A DNA stretch of 64,000 nucleotides from Promicromonospora sukumoe (GTDB lineage Bacteria; Actinomycetota; Actinomycetes; Actinomycetales; Cellulomonadaceae): NCBI RefSeq assembly GCF_014137995.1, contig NZ_JACGWV010000001.1, positions 558,001-622,000 of the forward strand. The letters are read 5' to 3'. Of this stretch, positions 24,267 through 32,575 are shown one piece after another; the first letter of the stretch is position 1, and every line of letters begins with the position of its first letter. A program made the position numbers and the translations under genes. The notes under the pieces are model-generated. The model had not been told where the DNA came from. It ran no database searches and worked only from the letters and a program-made list of their open reading frames with translations.

Positions 24267-25126
24267 CCCTTGACCGCCCCCGAGAGCAGGGCGCGCTGCA
24301 TCTGGCGCTGGAGCACGGTGTAGACGAGGTACACGGGCAACAGTGTGAACAGGGTCCCGGCCATCAGCACGCCGTAGTCGGTCCCGGCGTCGACCTTGAG
24401 GGTCGGCAGGGCCACCTGGATGGTGCGCTGCGCGGTGTCCGGGCCGATCAGGATCAGCGGGTACAGGTACGCGTTCCAGAACGACAGGAAGTTGAGCAGC
24501 AGCACGGTCGCGATGCCCGGCACGCAGATGGGCAGGTAGACCTGCCGCAGCACCTGGAGCGACGACGCGCCGTCCATGGAGGCGGCCTCCTCCAGCTCGC
24601 GCGGGATGGTGCGCATGAACGACGTCAGGATGACGATCGACAGCGGCAGCGCCGTCGCCGGCAGCAGGAAGATCACGAACGTGCGGGTGTGGAACAGGCC
24701 GAGCGCCGCGGCGAGCAGGAACGTTGGGAACAGCGCCGCGAACGACGGGATGAGGAAGCCGAGCGCGAAGACGCTCTCGACGATCTTCCCGGCCTTGCCG
24801 CGCGCCCGGGCCAGGGCGAACGACGCCGGCAGCGCGAGCACCAGGGTCAGCACCAGCGCCGCGACCGTGGTCAGCGCGGAGTTGGCGACCGCGAGGCCGA
24901 GGTCGGCCTGCTGGATCGCCGTCGTGAAGTTGGAGAAGTCGAACGTCGTCGGCAGGGCGAGCGGCGACTCGAAGATCTCCTCGTTCGTCTTGAACGACGA
25001 GACGATGAAGTAGTAGAAGGGGATGACCAGCAGTGCGGCGTAGATCCACGCGAGCGTGCCGCTCGTGATGGAGCCGATGCGGTCGCGCAGGGGGAGTCGA
25101 CGGGCGACTGCGGCGCGCTGAGCCAT
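24263..25126 (-). CDS. Carbohydrate ABC transporter permease (MalG-type)
   Basis: A 287-residue integral membrane protein with six predicted helices. The cytoplasmic EAA loop ELEEAASMDGASSLQVLRQV, which contacts the ATPase, is intact, and the protein ends LSGAVKG as MalG-type subunits usually do. It imports sugars together with the permease and binding protein encoded upstream on the same strand. No ATPase gene is present, so a shared MsiK-type ATPase elsewhere must energise it, the norm in actinobacteria. The ATG at 25126 follows a GGAGAACCTC site. Confidence 0.93.
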   Translation of the reverse strand: MAQRAAVARRLPLRDRIGSITSGTLAWIYAALLVIPFYYFIVSSFKTNEEIFESPLALPTTFDFSNFTTAIQQADLGLAVANSALTTVAALVLTLVLALPASFALARARGKAGKIVESVFALGFLIPSFAALFPTFLLAAALGLFHTRTFVIFLLPATALPLSIVILTSFMRTIPRELEEAASMDGASSLQVLRQVYLPICVPGIATVLLLNFLSFWNAYLYPLILIGPDTAQRTIQVALPTLKVDAGTDYGVLMAGTLFTLLPVYLVYTVLQRQMQRALLSGAVKG

Positions 25127-25167
25127 GAGGTTCTCCAGGGCAGGTTCGGGAGGCGACGGATCGGGGA

Positions 25168-26103
25168 TCAGTGCGTGGCGCGGAGCGTGCGGCGGATCGC
25201 CCACATCCCGAGCAGCCCGATCACGAAGAGGACGACGCCGACGGCCTGGCTGTAGCCCAGGTCGGTCTCGACGAACGCCTTGCGGTAGATGAGGTACGCG
25301 AGCGTGGTGGTCGCGTTCTCGGGCCCGCCCTGCGTGAGCAGCAGCACGGTCTGCGCCGAGTTGAACAGCATGGACAGGAACTGGAGCATCGCGACGACGC
25401 CGATGAAGTCCCGCGCGATGGGCCAGTACATGCGCCAGGCCAGCCGCCAGTCGTTCGCGCCGTCCAGCCGCGCCGCCTGCACGATCTCGGTCTCGACGCC
25501 GTCGAGCCGCGACGCGATGAGCACCGCCGAGTAGCCGATGCCGCTCCACAGCTCGACGGCGATGATGGCGCCGAGCGCGGTGGTCGGGTCGGCGAGCCAC
25601 TCGTTGCCCTCCAGGCCCAGCGGGCGCAGGAACCCGTTGACCAGGCCGTCCGGGTTGAGCATCGCGTAGAAGACCATCGCCGTCGCCGGGGCGGAGATGA
25701 GCGCCGGGATGAACAGCAGGTACCGCAGCACGCGGTGGCCGCGCGGCTTCTGCACCACGTAGAACGCGAGCAGGAAGGCGAGGCCGATCATGATCGGCAG
25801 GCCGACGACGATCTGGATCGCCGAGTTCGCCGTCGCCGTCCAGAAGGTCTCGTCGGCGAAGACGCGGGCGAAGTTGTCCAGGCCCGCTGGTGTCGGCGTG
25901 GTGAGCATGCCCGGCCACGACATGAACGCGATGACGAACATCGCGACCACGGGGCCGATCATGAACACCGCGTACCAGATCAGCGCGGGCAGGGCGAGGC
26001 CGGGGAACCGGTCGCGGATCGTCCCGCGGCGGCGGGAGCGGGGGGCGGCGGTCTTGCCGTCGCCGGTCGTGTCAGGGCGGCCGGCGTCGAGGAGCGCGGT
26101 CAT
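25168..26103 (-). CDS. Carbohydrate ABC transporter permease (MalF-type)
   Basis: A 311-residue integral membrane protein with six helices after a charged N-terminus (APRSRRRGTIRDRFPG). The EAA loop reads VETEIVQAARLDGANDWRLA. It pairs with the MalG-type subunit encoded 41 bases downstream. AAAGGA precedes the ATG. The 29-base gap from the binding-protein gene shows a single operon driven from the LacI-controlled promoter near 27500. Confidence 0.93.
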   Translation of the reverse strand: MTALLDAGRPDTTGDGKTAAPRSRRRGTIRDRFPGLALPALIWYAVFMIGPVVAMFVIAFMSWPGMLTTPTPAGLDNFARVFADETFWTATANSAIQIVVGLPIMIGLAFLLAFYVVQKPRGHRVLRYLLFIPALISAPATAMVFYAMLNPDGLVNGFLRPLGLEGNEWLADPTTALGAIIAVELWSGIGYSAVLIASRLDGVETEIVQAARLDGANDWRLAWRMYWPIARDFIGVVAMLQFLSMLFNSAQTVLLLTQGGPENATTTLAYLIYRKAFVETDLGYSQAVGVVLFVIGLLGMWAIRRTLRATH

Positions 26104-26132
26104 GGGTGGGGGTCCTTTCCCAGCTCGAGCGG

Positions 26133-27419
26133 TCAGACCGCCTGGTATGACTTCTCGAAGGCTTCGATGATCCGGTCGGCGGGCGCGGACCCGTAGGCGA
26201 GCGCGGTCGCCTGGATCATCGGCTCGAACACGGCGTCGGGGATGAGCAGGTCGGGCAGCATCACGGGGGTCACGTCGTCGTCGGTCAGGCGCGAGCCCTG
26301 GGCGACGAGCGGGAAGTCCTGGCTCACGGTGTCGGTGACGCGGCTCATGTCGCGGCCGGACCCGAGGATGAACTCGTCCGTGACCTCGGGGGTGTACAGG
26401 TTCTGCACGAACGGCTTGATCAGGTCGAACTTCTTCATGCCGTTCTCGCTGATCCAGATGCCGTGGCCGTTGAAGCTCTTGATGACGCTCGGGCGCTCCA
26501 GCACGCCGCCGCTGGACGGCACGGGCCAGCCGCCCACGGTCACCTCGGCCGCGCGCTCGTTCGGCACCAGCGCGAGGGCCGACGACATGGCCGGCACGAT
26601 GGCGGCCTTGCGCGTGTTGAACTGCGTGAGCTCCGAGTCGGAGGTGTAGCCCTGCACGTTGTCGACGAAGACGCCGGCGTCGCGCAGCTCGACGAAGTGC
26701 TCCACGCCCGCGACGGCGCCGGGGCTCTCGGAGATCTTGCCGGTCGAGAACACGGTGCGCGCCTCGTCCTGCGTGATGAAGCCCTGGAGGATCTGCAGGA
26801 ACATCTTCTGGCCGCTCCAGTCGGAGCCGCCCACGGTGACGGGGCCGATGCCCTTGGAGCGCAGGGCGTCCGCGGCGGCGATCAGCTCGTCCGACGTCGT
26901 CGGGATCGCGCCTACGCCTGCCTCCTCCAGCAGCCCGGTGTTGAACGACACCGGCCAGTTGGTGCGGGTGAACGGGAAGGCGCGCAGGCGGCCCTCGTCG
27001 TCGGTCCACTCCGCCAGCGCCTCGGGGATGATCAGGTCCCGCAGGCCCCAGTCGTCGAGGTAGTCGTTGACGGGGACGGTCGCGCCCAGGCGGGTCCAGG
27101 ACAGGGTGCGGCCCATCATGTTGACGATCGCGACGTCGGCCTCCTTGCCCGCGAGCGTGCTCGTCTCGAACACGATGGGCAGGTCGGAGCCGTTCTTCAG
27201 CAGCGCGACCTTGCGCGCGGTGGCGCGCTGGTACGCGGCGACGACGTCGGAGAACACCTGCGCGCCGGCGACCGCGCCGCTGATCTGCGTGTGCACGGTC
27301 AGGGCGCCGGAGCCGCTGGACGCCGGGGCGAGCGGCCCGCACGCGGCGAGCAGCGGGGTGATGATTCCGCCGCTGAGGGCGGCGCCCAACAAGGTGCGCC
27401 TGCTGATGCCGTGTGACAC
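26133..27419 (-). CDS. Sugar ABC transporter substrate-binding lipoprotein
   Basis: A 428-residue extracellular binding protein. The N-terminus combines a twin-arginine motif (SRRTLLGAAL) with a lipobox (LLAAC), so it is likely Tat-exported and lipidated. The body has the family-1 extracellular solute-binding pattern, including FETSTLAGKEADVAIVNMMG and AFPFTRTNWPVSFNTGLLEEAG. GTG at 27419 follows AGGAGG by five bases. It is the first gene of the operon encoding importer, GH3 and GH125, so the ligand is probably a manno- or gluco-oligosaccharide; this comes from the enzymes, not from the protein itself. Confidence 0.92.
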   Translation of the reverse strand: MSHGISRRTLLGAALSGGIITPLLAACGPLAPASSGSGALTVHTQISGAVAGAQVFSDVVAAYQRATARKVALLKNGSDLPIVFETSTLAGKEADVAIVNMMGRTLSWTRLGATVPVNDYLDDWGLRDLIIPEALAEWTDDEGRLRAFPFTRTNWPVSFNTGLLEEAGVGAIPTTSDELIAAADALRSKGIGPVTVGGSDWSGQKMFLQILQGFITQDEARTVFSTGKISESPGAVAGVEHFVELRDAGVFVDNVQGYTSDSELTQFNTRKAAIVPAMSSALALVPNERAAEVTVGGWPVPSSGGVLERPSVIKSFNGHGIWISENGMKKFDLIKPFVQNLYTPEVTDEFILGSGRDMSRVTDTVSQDFPLVAQGSRLTDDDVTPVMLPDLLIPDAVFEPMIQATALAYGSAPADRIIEAFEKSYQAV

Positions 27420-27499
27420 GGGACCTCCTGGAGCTTGTCGACCTGGAACTGCGGTGTGTCGATCGAGACGGGCGGGGCACATCTGCGTGCCGGGCCTTT

Positions 27500-27546
27500 G
27501 TAAAGCGGTACACAATCTGGCTGGCCGTGAATGTATACCGCTTTAC
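27500..27546. promoter_or_regulatory. Paired LacI-type operators in the divergent promoter
   Basis: GTAAAGCGGTACAC (27500-27513) and GTATACCGCTTTAC (27533-27546) are reverse complements except for one base. Each is an imperfect palindrome around a central CG, as LacI-family sites are. They sit between the sugar importer operon (start 27419) and its divergent LacI gene (start 27579), an arrangement suited to joint repression of both. Confidence 0.85.
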
Positions 27547-27578
27547 TTTCGAGGGTCAACCCCCGTAGTGTCTGGCGC

Positions 27579-28601
27579 GTGACCGAAACACCCCCGAAAC
27601 GAGCAACGATCGCCGCGGTGGCCCGCCGTGCCGGAGTGTCGCCGTCCGCGGTGTCCCACGTCTTCAACGGGCGGCCCAACGTCTCGGCCGCCACGGCCGA
27701 GCGCATCCGGCAGGCCGCCGACGAGCTCAACTGGCGCCCCAACTACGCCAGCCGCAAGGTGTCGGGCCAGGGCGGGCGCAGCCTCGGGCTGGTGATCGCC
27801 CGCGCGAGCGACACCTTCGGTCGCGACCCCTTCTTCATGCGGCTCGTCGCCGGGCTCACCCAGCCTCTGGCGGACATCGGCTGGTCGCTCTCGCTCACCC
27901 TCGTGGGGGCGGACGACGAGGCGCGCGTCTACCGCGAGTGGTGGGCCGAGCAGCGCGTCGACGCGTTCCTGCTGGTCGACGCACGCACCGACGACCCGCG
28001 GCTCGACCTCGTCGGCACGCTCGGCGCGCCCGCCGTGGTGCTCGGCGCCCCCGTCGACGCCGCGGTCCCCGCGGTCACGGTGCGCGACGACGCCGCGTTC
28101 GCGGCCGTGCTCGCCCACCTGACCGAGCTCGGCCACCGCCGGGTCGCGCGGGTCAACGACGCGCCCGGCCTCGCCCACACCCAGGCCCGCGACCGGCGGT
28201 TCGCCGAGGCCGCCGCCGACAGCGGCGTCGAGCCGTCCTACGCCGTCTGGGACGCCGAGGCCGCCGACCCCGTGGCCGACCTGCTGGGCCGCGTCGGCGA
28301 CGTCACGGCGATCATCGTCGACAGCGAGGTGATCGCCGCCGAGATCGTCGCGCACGCCCCCGAGCTCGGGGTGAGCGTCCCCGGGCAGCTCTCCGTGGTC
28401 GCCTGGGAGGACTCCTGGGTCTCCACCCTGGTGCGCCCGCGCCTGACCGCGCTCGACGCGCCCGTCGAGGAGAGCGCCCGCACCGCCGTCGCCCTGCTGG
28501 AGCGGCTCGTGCGGGGTGACGCCGTGACCTCGCAGACGGTCGGCGGGCGCCAGCTCATGGTGCGCGAGTCGACGTCCGCGGCGCCGGGCACTCCCGCCTG
28601 A
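27579..28601 (+). CDS. LacI-family repressor of the glycan locus
   Basis: A 340-residue protein. The LacI helix-turn-helix and hinge are complete: ATIAAVARRAGVSPSAVSHV, then FNGRPNVSAATAERIRQAAD and the hinge helix near RPNYASRKVSGQG. The periplasmic-binding-like domain follows (LGLVIARASDTFGRDPFF; LTELGHRRVARV; VPGQLSVVAWEDSW). GTG at 27579 is 32 bases after operator 2. It is divergent from the importer operon and upstream of a GH5 gene on the same strand, so it probably represses both until an oligosaccharide inducer is present. Confidence 0.92.
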   Translation: MTETPPKRATIAAVARRAGVSPSAVSHVFNGRPNVSAATAERIRQAADELNWRPNYASRKVSGQGGRSLGLVIARASDTFGRDPFFMRLVAGLTQPLADIGWSLSLTLVGADDEARVYREWWAEQRVDAFLLVDARTDDPRLDLVGTLGAPAVVLGAPVDAAVPAVTVRDDAAFAAVLAHLTELGHRRVARVNDAPGLAHTQARDRRFAEAAADSGVEPSYAVWDAEAADPVADLLGRVGDVTAIIVDSEVIAAEIVAHAPELGVSVPGQLSVVAWEDSWVSTLVRPRLTALDAPVEESARTAVALLERLVRGDAVTSQTVGGRQLMVRESTSAAPGTPA

Positions 28602-28659
28602 CCGCCCCCGCCTGACCACCCCACGCCTTGGTTATCTGATCCACCTGAGAGGCAGGCCC

Positions 28660-29910
28660 TTGACCACCACCCCGCGTTTCGGCGTCAACTACACCCCGTC
28701 GAAGGACTGGATGTTCCAGTGGATGGCGATCGACCGCGCCGTCGTGCGCGCCGACTTCGAGGCCATCGCGGCGCTCGGCGTCGACCACGTCCGGGTGTTC
28801 CCCCTGTGGCCCGTGCTGCAGCCCAACCGCACCCTGATCCGGCAGCGCGCCCTGGACGACATCGCGCTCGTGGCCGACCTCGCGGCCGAGCAGGGCCTGG
28901 ACATCGCCGTCGACGTGATCCAGGGGCACATGTCGGGCTTCGACTTCGTGCCGGCCTGGCTCGTGAACTGGCACGACGGCAACATGTTCACCGACCAGCC
29001 GGCGATCGACGCGCAGGTCGACCTCGTCGCGGCGGTCTACGACGCCGTCCGGGACAAGCCCAACTTCCTGGGCCTGACGCTCGGCAACGAGCTCAACCAG
29101 TTCCAGCGGCCCAACCCGGCCGCGATGCCCGCCAAGCGCGACGAGATCACGCACTGGCTGACGTCGCTGCTGGAGGCCCCGCGCGACCGCGACCCGGGGC
29201 ACCTCGTGACGCACAGCGAGAACGACCACCTCTGGTACCGCGACGAGCACCCGTTCGTGCCGGCGCACGCCTCGCGCCTGGGCGACGTGACGACCGTGCA
29301 CTCCTGGATCTTCAACGGCACGGCCGCGACGTACGGCGCGCTGTCGCCGCAGTCGGTGCGGCACGCCGAGTGGATGATCGAGCTGTCCAAGGCGTTCGCC
29401 GCGCAGCCCGGCCGGCAGGTCTGGCTGCAGGAGGTCGGGGCGCCCTCGATGAACCTCGCCGAGTCGGAGATGCCCGAGTTCTGCGCGCGCACCATCGAGG
29501 CGGCACTCACCACGGACGACCTCTACGCCGTCACCTGGTGGTGCTCGCACGACGTGACCCGCGAGCTGGGCGACTACAAGGACCTCGAGTACTCGCTCGG
29601 CCTGCTCGACACCGAGAACAACGTGAAGCCGCTCGGGCGGCGGTTCGCCGAGGTGGTCGCGGAGGCGCGGCGTGCTGGTGCGCGTCCTGCTTCTTCGGGG
29701 CGGCCGGTGGCCGTGGTGGTCGACGTCGACGCGGACGACCTGCCGCTGTCCCGGCCGTCCCTCGGCCCCGGCGGCGCGGTCTTCGAGCGCTGGCACGCGC
29801 TGCGCGAGGAGGGCGTGGAGGTCACCGTCGTGACCAGCGCCGCCGCCGCGGACCCCGCCGCGCTGGAGGCTCGCGGGATCCGGGAGCTGGTTCGTGTCGA
29901 CGCGGTCTGA
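28660..29910 (+). CDS. GH5-like glycoside hydrolase, intracellular
   Basis: A 416-residue TIM-barrel glycosidase. The clan GH-A acid/base is in LGLTLGNELNQFQ (N-E pair on strand 4) and the nucleophile Glu in VWLQEVGAPS (strand 7); TTVHSWIFNG and VTWWCSHDV complete the active-site cleft. There is no signal peptide, so it works on imported sugar, probably a beta-mannoside or beta-glucoside. TTG at 28660 follows GAGAGG. Residues after about 345 (RPVAVVVDVDADDLPLSRPS onward) form an extra alpha/beta tail of unknown role. Its end overlaps the D-aminoacylase gene by 17 bases, joining carbohydrate and amide catabolism in one transcript. Confidence 0.85.
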   Translation: MTTTPRFGVNYTPSKDWMFQWMAIDRAVVRADFEAIAALGVDHVRVFPLWPVLQPNRTLIRQRALDDIALVADLAAEQGLDIAVDVIQGHMSGFDFVPAWLVNWHDGNMFTDQPAIDAQVDLVAAVYDAVRDKPNFLGLTLGNELNQFQRPNPAAMPAKRDEITHWLTSLLEAPRDRDPGHLVTHSENDHLWYRDEHPFVPAHASRLGDVTTVHSWIFNGTAATYGALSPQSVRHAEWMIELSKAFAAQPGRQVWLQEVGAPSMNLAESEMPEFCARTIEAALTTDDLYAVTWWCSHDVTRELGDYKDLEYSLGLLDTENNVKPLGRRFAEVVAEARRAGARPASSGRPVAVVVDVDADDLPLSRPSLGPGGAVFERWHALREEGVEVTVVTSAAAADPAALEARGIRELVRVDAV

Positions 29911-31513
29911 CTCGGACCTGCTGCTGCGCGGCGGTCTCGTCGTCGACGGCAGCGGCGCGGAGCCGGTCGTCGGCGACGTGCTGGTGCGGGACGGCCGGAT
30001 CGCCGCCGTCGGCGGGCGGGTCGACGCGCCCGGGGCGCGCGTCGTCGACGTCGGCGGACTGGCCGTGGCGCCGGGCTTCATCGACATGCATGCCCACTCC
30101 GACCTGGCCGTCCTGGCGGACGGCGAGCACCTCGCCAAGGTCACGCAGGGCGTCACGACCGAGGCGGTGGGCCAGGACGGGATCTCGTACGCGCCCGTCA
30201 CCGACGAGACGATGGCGCTGGTCCGCGAGCAGATCGCGGGCTGGAACGGCATCCCGGACGGGGTCGACTTCTCCTGGCGGTCCGTCGCGGAGTACCTGGC
30301 CGAGGTGGACCGGCGCGGCAGCGCGACCAACGTCGCGTACCTGGTGCCGCAGGGCACCGTCCGGATGAACGTCGTCGGCACGGGCGACCGGCGGGCGACG
30401 CCCGCCGAGATCGCGGAGATGCGCGCGCAGGTCGCCCAGGGTCTGCGGGAGGGCGCGTTCGGCCTGTCGTCCGGGCTCACCTACGTGCCCGGAATGTTCG
30501 CCGACACCGACGAGCTCGTCGCCCTGTGCGAGGTGGTCGCGGAGCACGGCGGGTACTACGCCCCGCACCAGCGGTCCTACGGCGCGGGGGCGGTCGGCGC
30601 CTACGCCGAGATGGTCGACGTCGCGCGGCGCTCCGGCTGCGCCCTGCACCTGACGCACGCGACGATGAACTTCCCCGAGAACCGTGGCCGCGCGGGGGAG
30701 CTGCTGGCGCTCGTCGACCGGGCGATCGCGGACGGCGTCGACATCACGCTCGACACGTACCCCTACCTCCCCGGCTCCACCACGCTGTCCGCGCTGCTGC
30801 CGAGCCGCGCCGCGGTCGGCGGTCCGGAGCGGACGCTGGCCCGGCTGCGCGACCCGGGGGAGCGGGCGTGGATCGCGCACGAGGTCGAGGTCGTCGGCAG
30901 CGACGGCTGCCACGGCGTGCCCGTCGACTGGGACAGCATCGAGATCGCGGGGGTGCGCGACGCCGCGCTCGGCGACCGGGTGGGCCGCACCGTGGCGCGG
31001 ATCGCGCTGGACGAGGGGCGGGCGCCGGCCGACGTGTTCTTCGACCTGCTGCTCGCCGACCGGCTCGGCACGAGCATCCTGCAGCACGTCGGCGACGAGG
31101 GGAACGTCCGCGAGATCATGCGGCACCCCCGGCACACGGGCGGCAGCGACGGCATCCTGGTCGGCGCCAAGCCGCACCCGCGCGGCTCGGGCACGTTCCC
31201 GCGCTACCTCGGCCGGTACGTGCGCGAGGAGGGCGTGCTGTCGCTCGCCGACATGATCGTGCACCTCTCTGCCCGCCCCGCGGCCCGGCTCGGTCTGCAC
31301 GACCGGGGTCGGATCGCCGAGGGCTACGTGGCCGACGTCGTCGTCTTCGACCCGGACACCGTCGCCGACCGTGCGACGCCGGACCAGCCGCGCCTGACTG
31401 CCGCCGGCATCCCGTGGGTCCTGGTGGGTGGCGTCCCCGTGATCGAGGACGGGGCCCGCACCGATGCGCGCCCGGGCCGAGCGCTGCGGCACCGGCCGCG
31501 CGCGACGCGCTGA
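29894..31513 (+). CDS. N-acyl-D-amino-acid deacylase (D-aminoacylase family)
   Basis: A 539-residue amidohydrolase. The N-terminal beta sandwich (DLLLRGGLVVDGSG) leads to the metal site PGFIDMHAHSDLAVL (H-x-H), then QGVTTEAVGQDG, the HLTHAT histidine and a C-terminal GGSDGILVGAKPHPRGSGTF segment with the metal-binding Asp; the sandwich closes with GRIAEGYVADVVVFDP. These are the hallmarks of D-aminoacylases and dihydroorotase-like relatives. It cleaves N-acyl-D-amino acids, for instance from wall or peptide debris. GTG at 29894 lies inside the end of the GH5 gene. A GntR gene and an ACC deaminase gene follow, suggesting a D-amino-acid salvage module. Confidence 0.9.
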   Translation: MSTRSDSDLLLRGGLVVDGSGAEPVVGDVLVRDGRIAAVGGRVDAPGARVVDVGGLAVAPGFIDMHAHSDLAVLADGEHLAKVTQGVTTEAVGQDGISYAPVTDETMALVREQIAGWNGIPDGVDFSWRSVAEYLAEVDRRGSATNVAYLVPQGTVRMNVVGTGDRRATPAEIAEMRAQVAQGLREGAFGLSSGLTYVPGMFADTDELVALCEVVAEHGGYYAPHQRSYGAGAVGAYAEMVDVARRSGCALHLTHATMNFPENRGRAGELLALVDRAIADGVDITLDTYPYLPGSTTLSALLPSRAAVGGPERTLARLRDPGERAWIAHEVEVVGSDGCHGVPVDWDSIEIAGVRDAALGDRVGRTVARIALDEGRAPADVFFDLLLADRLGTSILQHVGDEGNVREIMRHPRHTGGSDGILVGAKPHPRGSGTFPRYLGRYVREEGVLSLADMIVHLSARPAARLGLHDRGRIAEGYVADVVVFDPDTVADRATPDQPRLTAAGIPWVLVGGVPVIEDGARTDARPGRALRHRPRATR

Positions 31514-31521
31514 GGGCTGCT

Positions 31522-31557
31522 GAGATCAGCACCTCCCCGAGGTGAGGTGCTGAACTC
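31522..31557. repeat. 14-bp-arm hairpin after D-aminoacylase gene
   Basis: GAGATCAGCACCTC (31522-31535) pairs with GAGGTGCTGAACTC (31544-31557), one mismatch, 8-base loop. It begins nine bases after the stop codon and is the likely first terminator. GGCACCTCCCTGAGGTGAGG repeats part of it directly after. Confidence 0.7.
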
Positions 31558-31580
31558 GGCACCTCCCTGAGGTGAGGTTT

Positions 31581-31648
31581 TGAGATCGGTCGGTGGCATC
31601 GAGACCGGTCCAACGCCCGACCGGTCTCGATGCCACCGACCGATCTCA
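31581..31648. repeat. 3'-end palindrome, family B copy 2 (perfect 30-bp arms)
   Basis: Arms 31581-31610 and 31619-31648 are perfectly complementary over 30 bp, loop CAACGCCC. The apex GAGACCGGTCCAACGCC matches family B copy 1 at 4853. It lies 68 bases after the D-aminoacylase stop. No U-tract. Confidence 0.9.
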
Positions 31649-31841
31649 TATGTCCGGGCAGGAATAGTGTGCCAAGCGCGGAGCGCTCTGCGGCAGGGCG
31701 CGTGGGCCTTGGGCTGCGCCGTCAGCGTCGGGAGTGCGGGTCGTTCAGAGCCGCGGGGCACTTGCCAGGGCGACACCGGGCGGGTGTGCATTGCCCTTGG
31801 CCGGAGCAGGCGGGGGTTGCCAGAGCGCGGGGTGCTGTATC

Positions 31842-31847
31842 TAATAT
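31842..31847 (+). promoter_or_regulatory. -10 element of a probable leaderless GntR transcript
   Basis: TAATAT lies six bases before the ATG at 31853, so transcription would start at or next to the start codon. The surrounding GTATCTAATATATTGCAT is also dyad-like and may be the GntR operator. Confidence 0.6.
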
Positions 31848-31852
31848 ATTGC

Positions 31853-32575
31853 ATGCCCATTCCGAGGAGTGTGCCCGCGATCGATCGCCGGCTGCTGCGT
31901 GACGACGTCTACGGCCGGCTGCGCGACGCGATCGTCGACGGCAGCCTGGCGCCCGGGGAGCAGCTGCGCGACGGCGAGCTCGCGGCCTGGCTCGGCGTCA
32001 GCCGCACGCCCGTGCGCGAGGCGCTGCTGCGGCTGGCCGAGGCCGGGCTGGTCGTGGCCCGGCCCGGCAGCTCGACGACCGTGAGCTCCCTCGACCTCCG
32101 GGACGTGCGGGACGCGCGCGACGTCGTCGCCGCGATGCACGAGGTCGCCGTGCGCGCGGCGGTGCCCGGCCTCACGACGGACGACCTCGACACCATGCGC
32201 GCGGCCGAACGCGAGTTCCGGGACGCGATCGAGCGCGGCGACGTCGAGGCGGCACTGCGCGCCGACGACGTGCTGCACGGCGTGCCCGTCACGGTCGCCG
32301 CCAACCGGGCGCTGTCCGCCGTGCTCGACCAGTACACGCCCGTGCTGCGCCGCGCGGAACGGCTGCGGTTCGCCTCGCTGGGCGGACGCGCGTCGTTCGC
32401 CCGGCACGAGGAGCTGATCCAGCTCTGCGCCGCCGGCGACGCCGAGGCGGCGGCCGCCGTCGCCTTCGACACCTGGTCCACCCTGCCCACCGACGCCGAC
32501 CAGCCCGGCCAGCCCGATCAGTCCCACCAGCCCGCCGACCAGCCCGAGCAGCCCACCCCCGAGGAGCACCGTTGA
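31853..32575 (+). CDS. GntR-family (FCD-type) regulator
   Basis: About 240 residues. The winged helix is clear: [20 protein letters not shown], then [20 protein letters not shown] (about residues 12-75). The C-terminal half is the helical FCD ligand domain, ending in a Gln/Pro-rich tail ([15 protein letters not shown]) that looks like slipped-strand repeat growth. FCD regulators sense small organic acids or amino acids. The ACC deaminase gene starts within its stop codon (TTGA), so the two are translationally coupled and the regulator probably controls its own operon. Confidence 0.9.
   Translation: MPIPRSVPAIDRRLLRDDVYGRLRDAIVDGSLAPGEQLRDGELAAWLGVSRTPVREALLRLAEAGLVVARPGSSTTVSSLDLRDVRDARDVVAAMHEVAVRAAVPGLTTDDLDTMRAAEREFRDAIERGDVEAALRADDVLHGVPVTVAANRALSAVLDQYTPVLRRAERLRFASLGGRASFARHEELIQLCAAGDAEAAAAVAFDTWSTLPTDADQPGQPDQSHQPADQPEQPTPEEHR

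Larger units (their letters stand above)
31514..31852. other. 339-base gap holding two stem-loops and the GntR promoter
   Basis: No gene is supported. Two palindromes occupy 31522-31648. The stretch 31650-31835 shows only scattered short repeats and no conserved frame. A strong AT-rich -10 element directly precedes the GntR start. Confidence 0.5.

Noticed and set aside
28555..31492. Long reverse frames across the GH5 and D-aminoacylase genes
   Set aside because: They follow the third-position GC bias of the forward genes and show no conserved motif.
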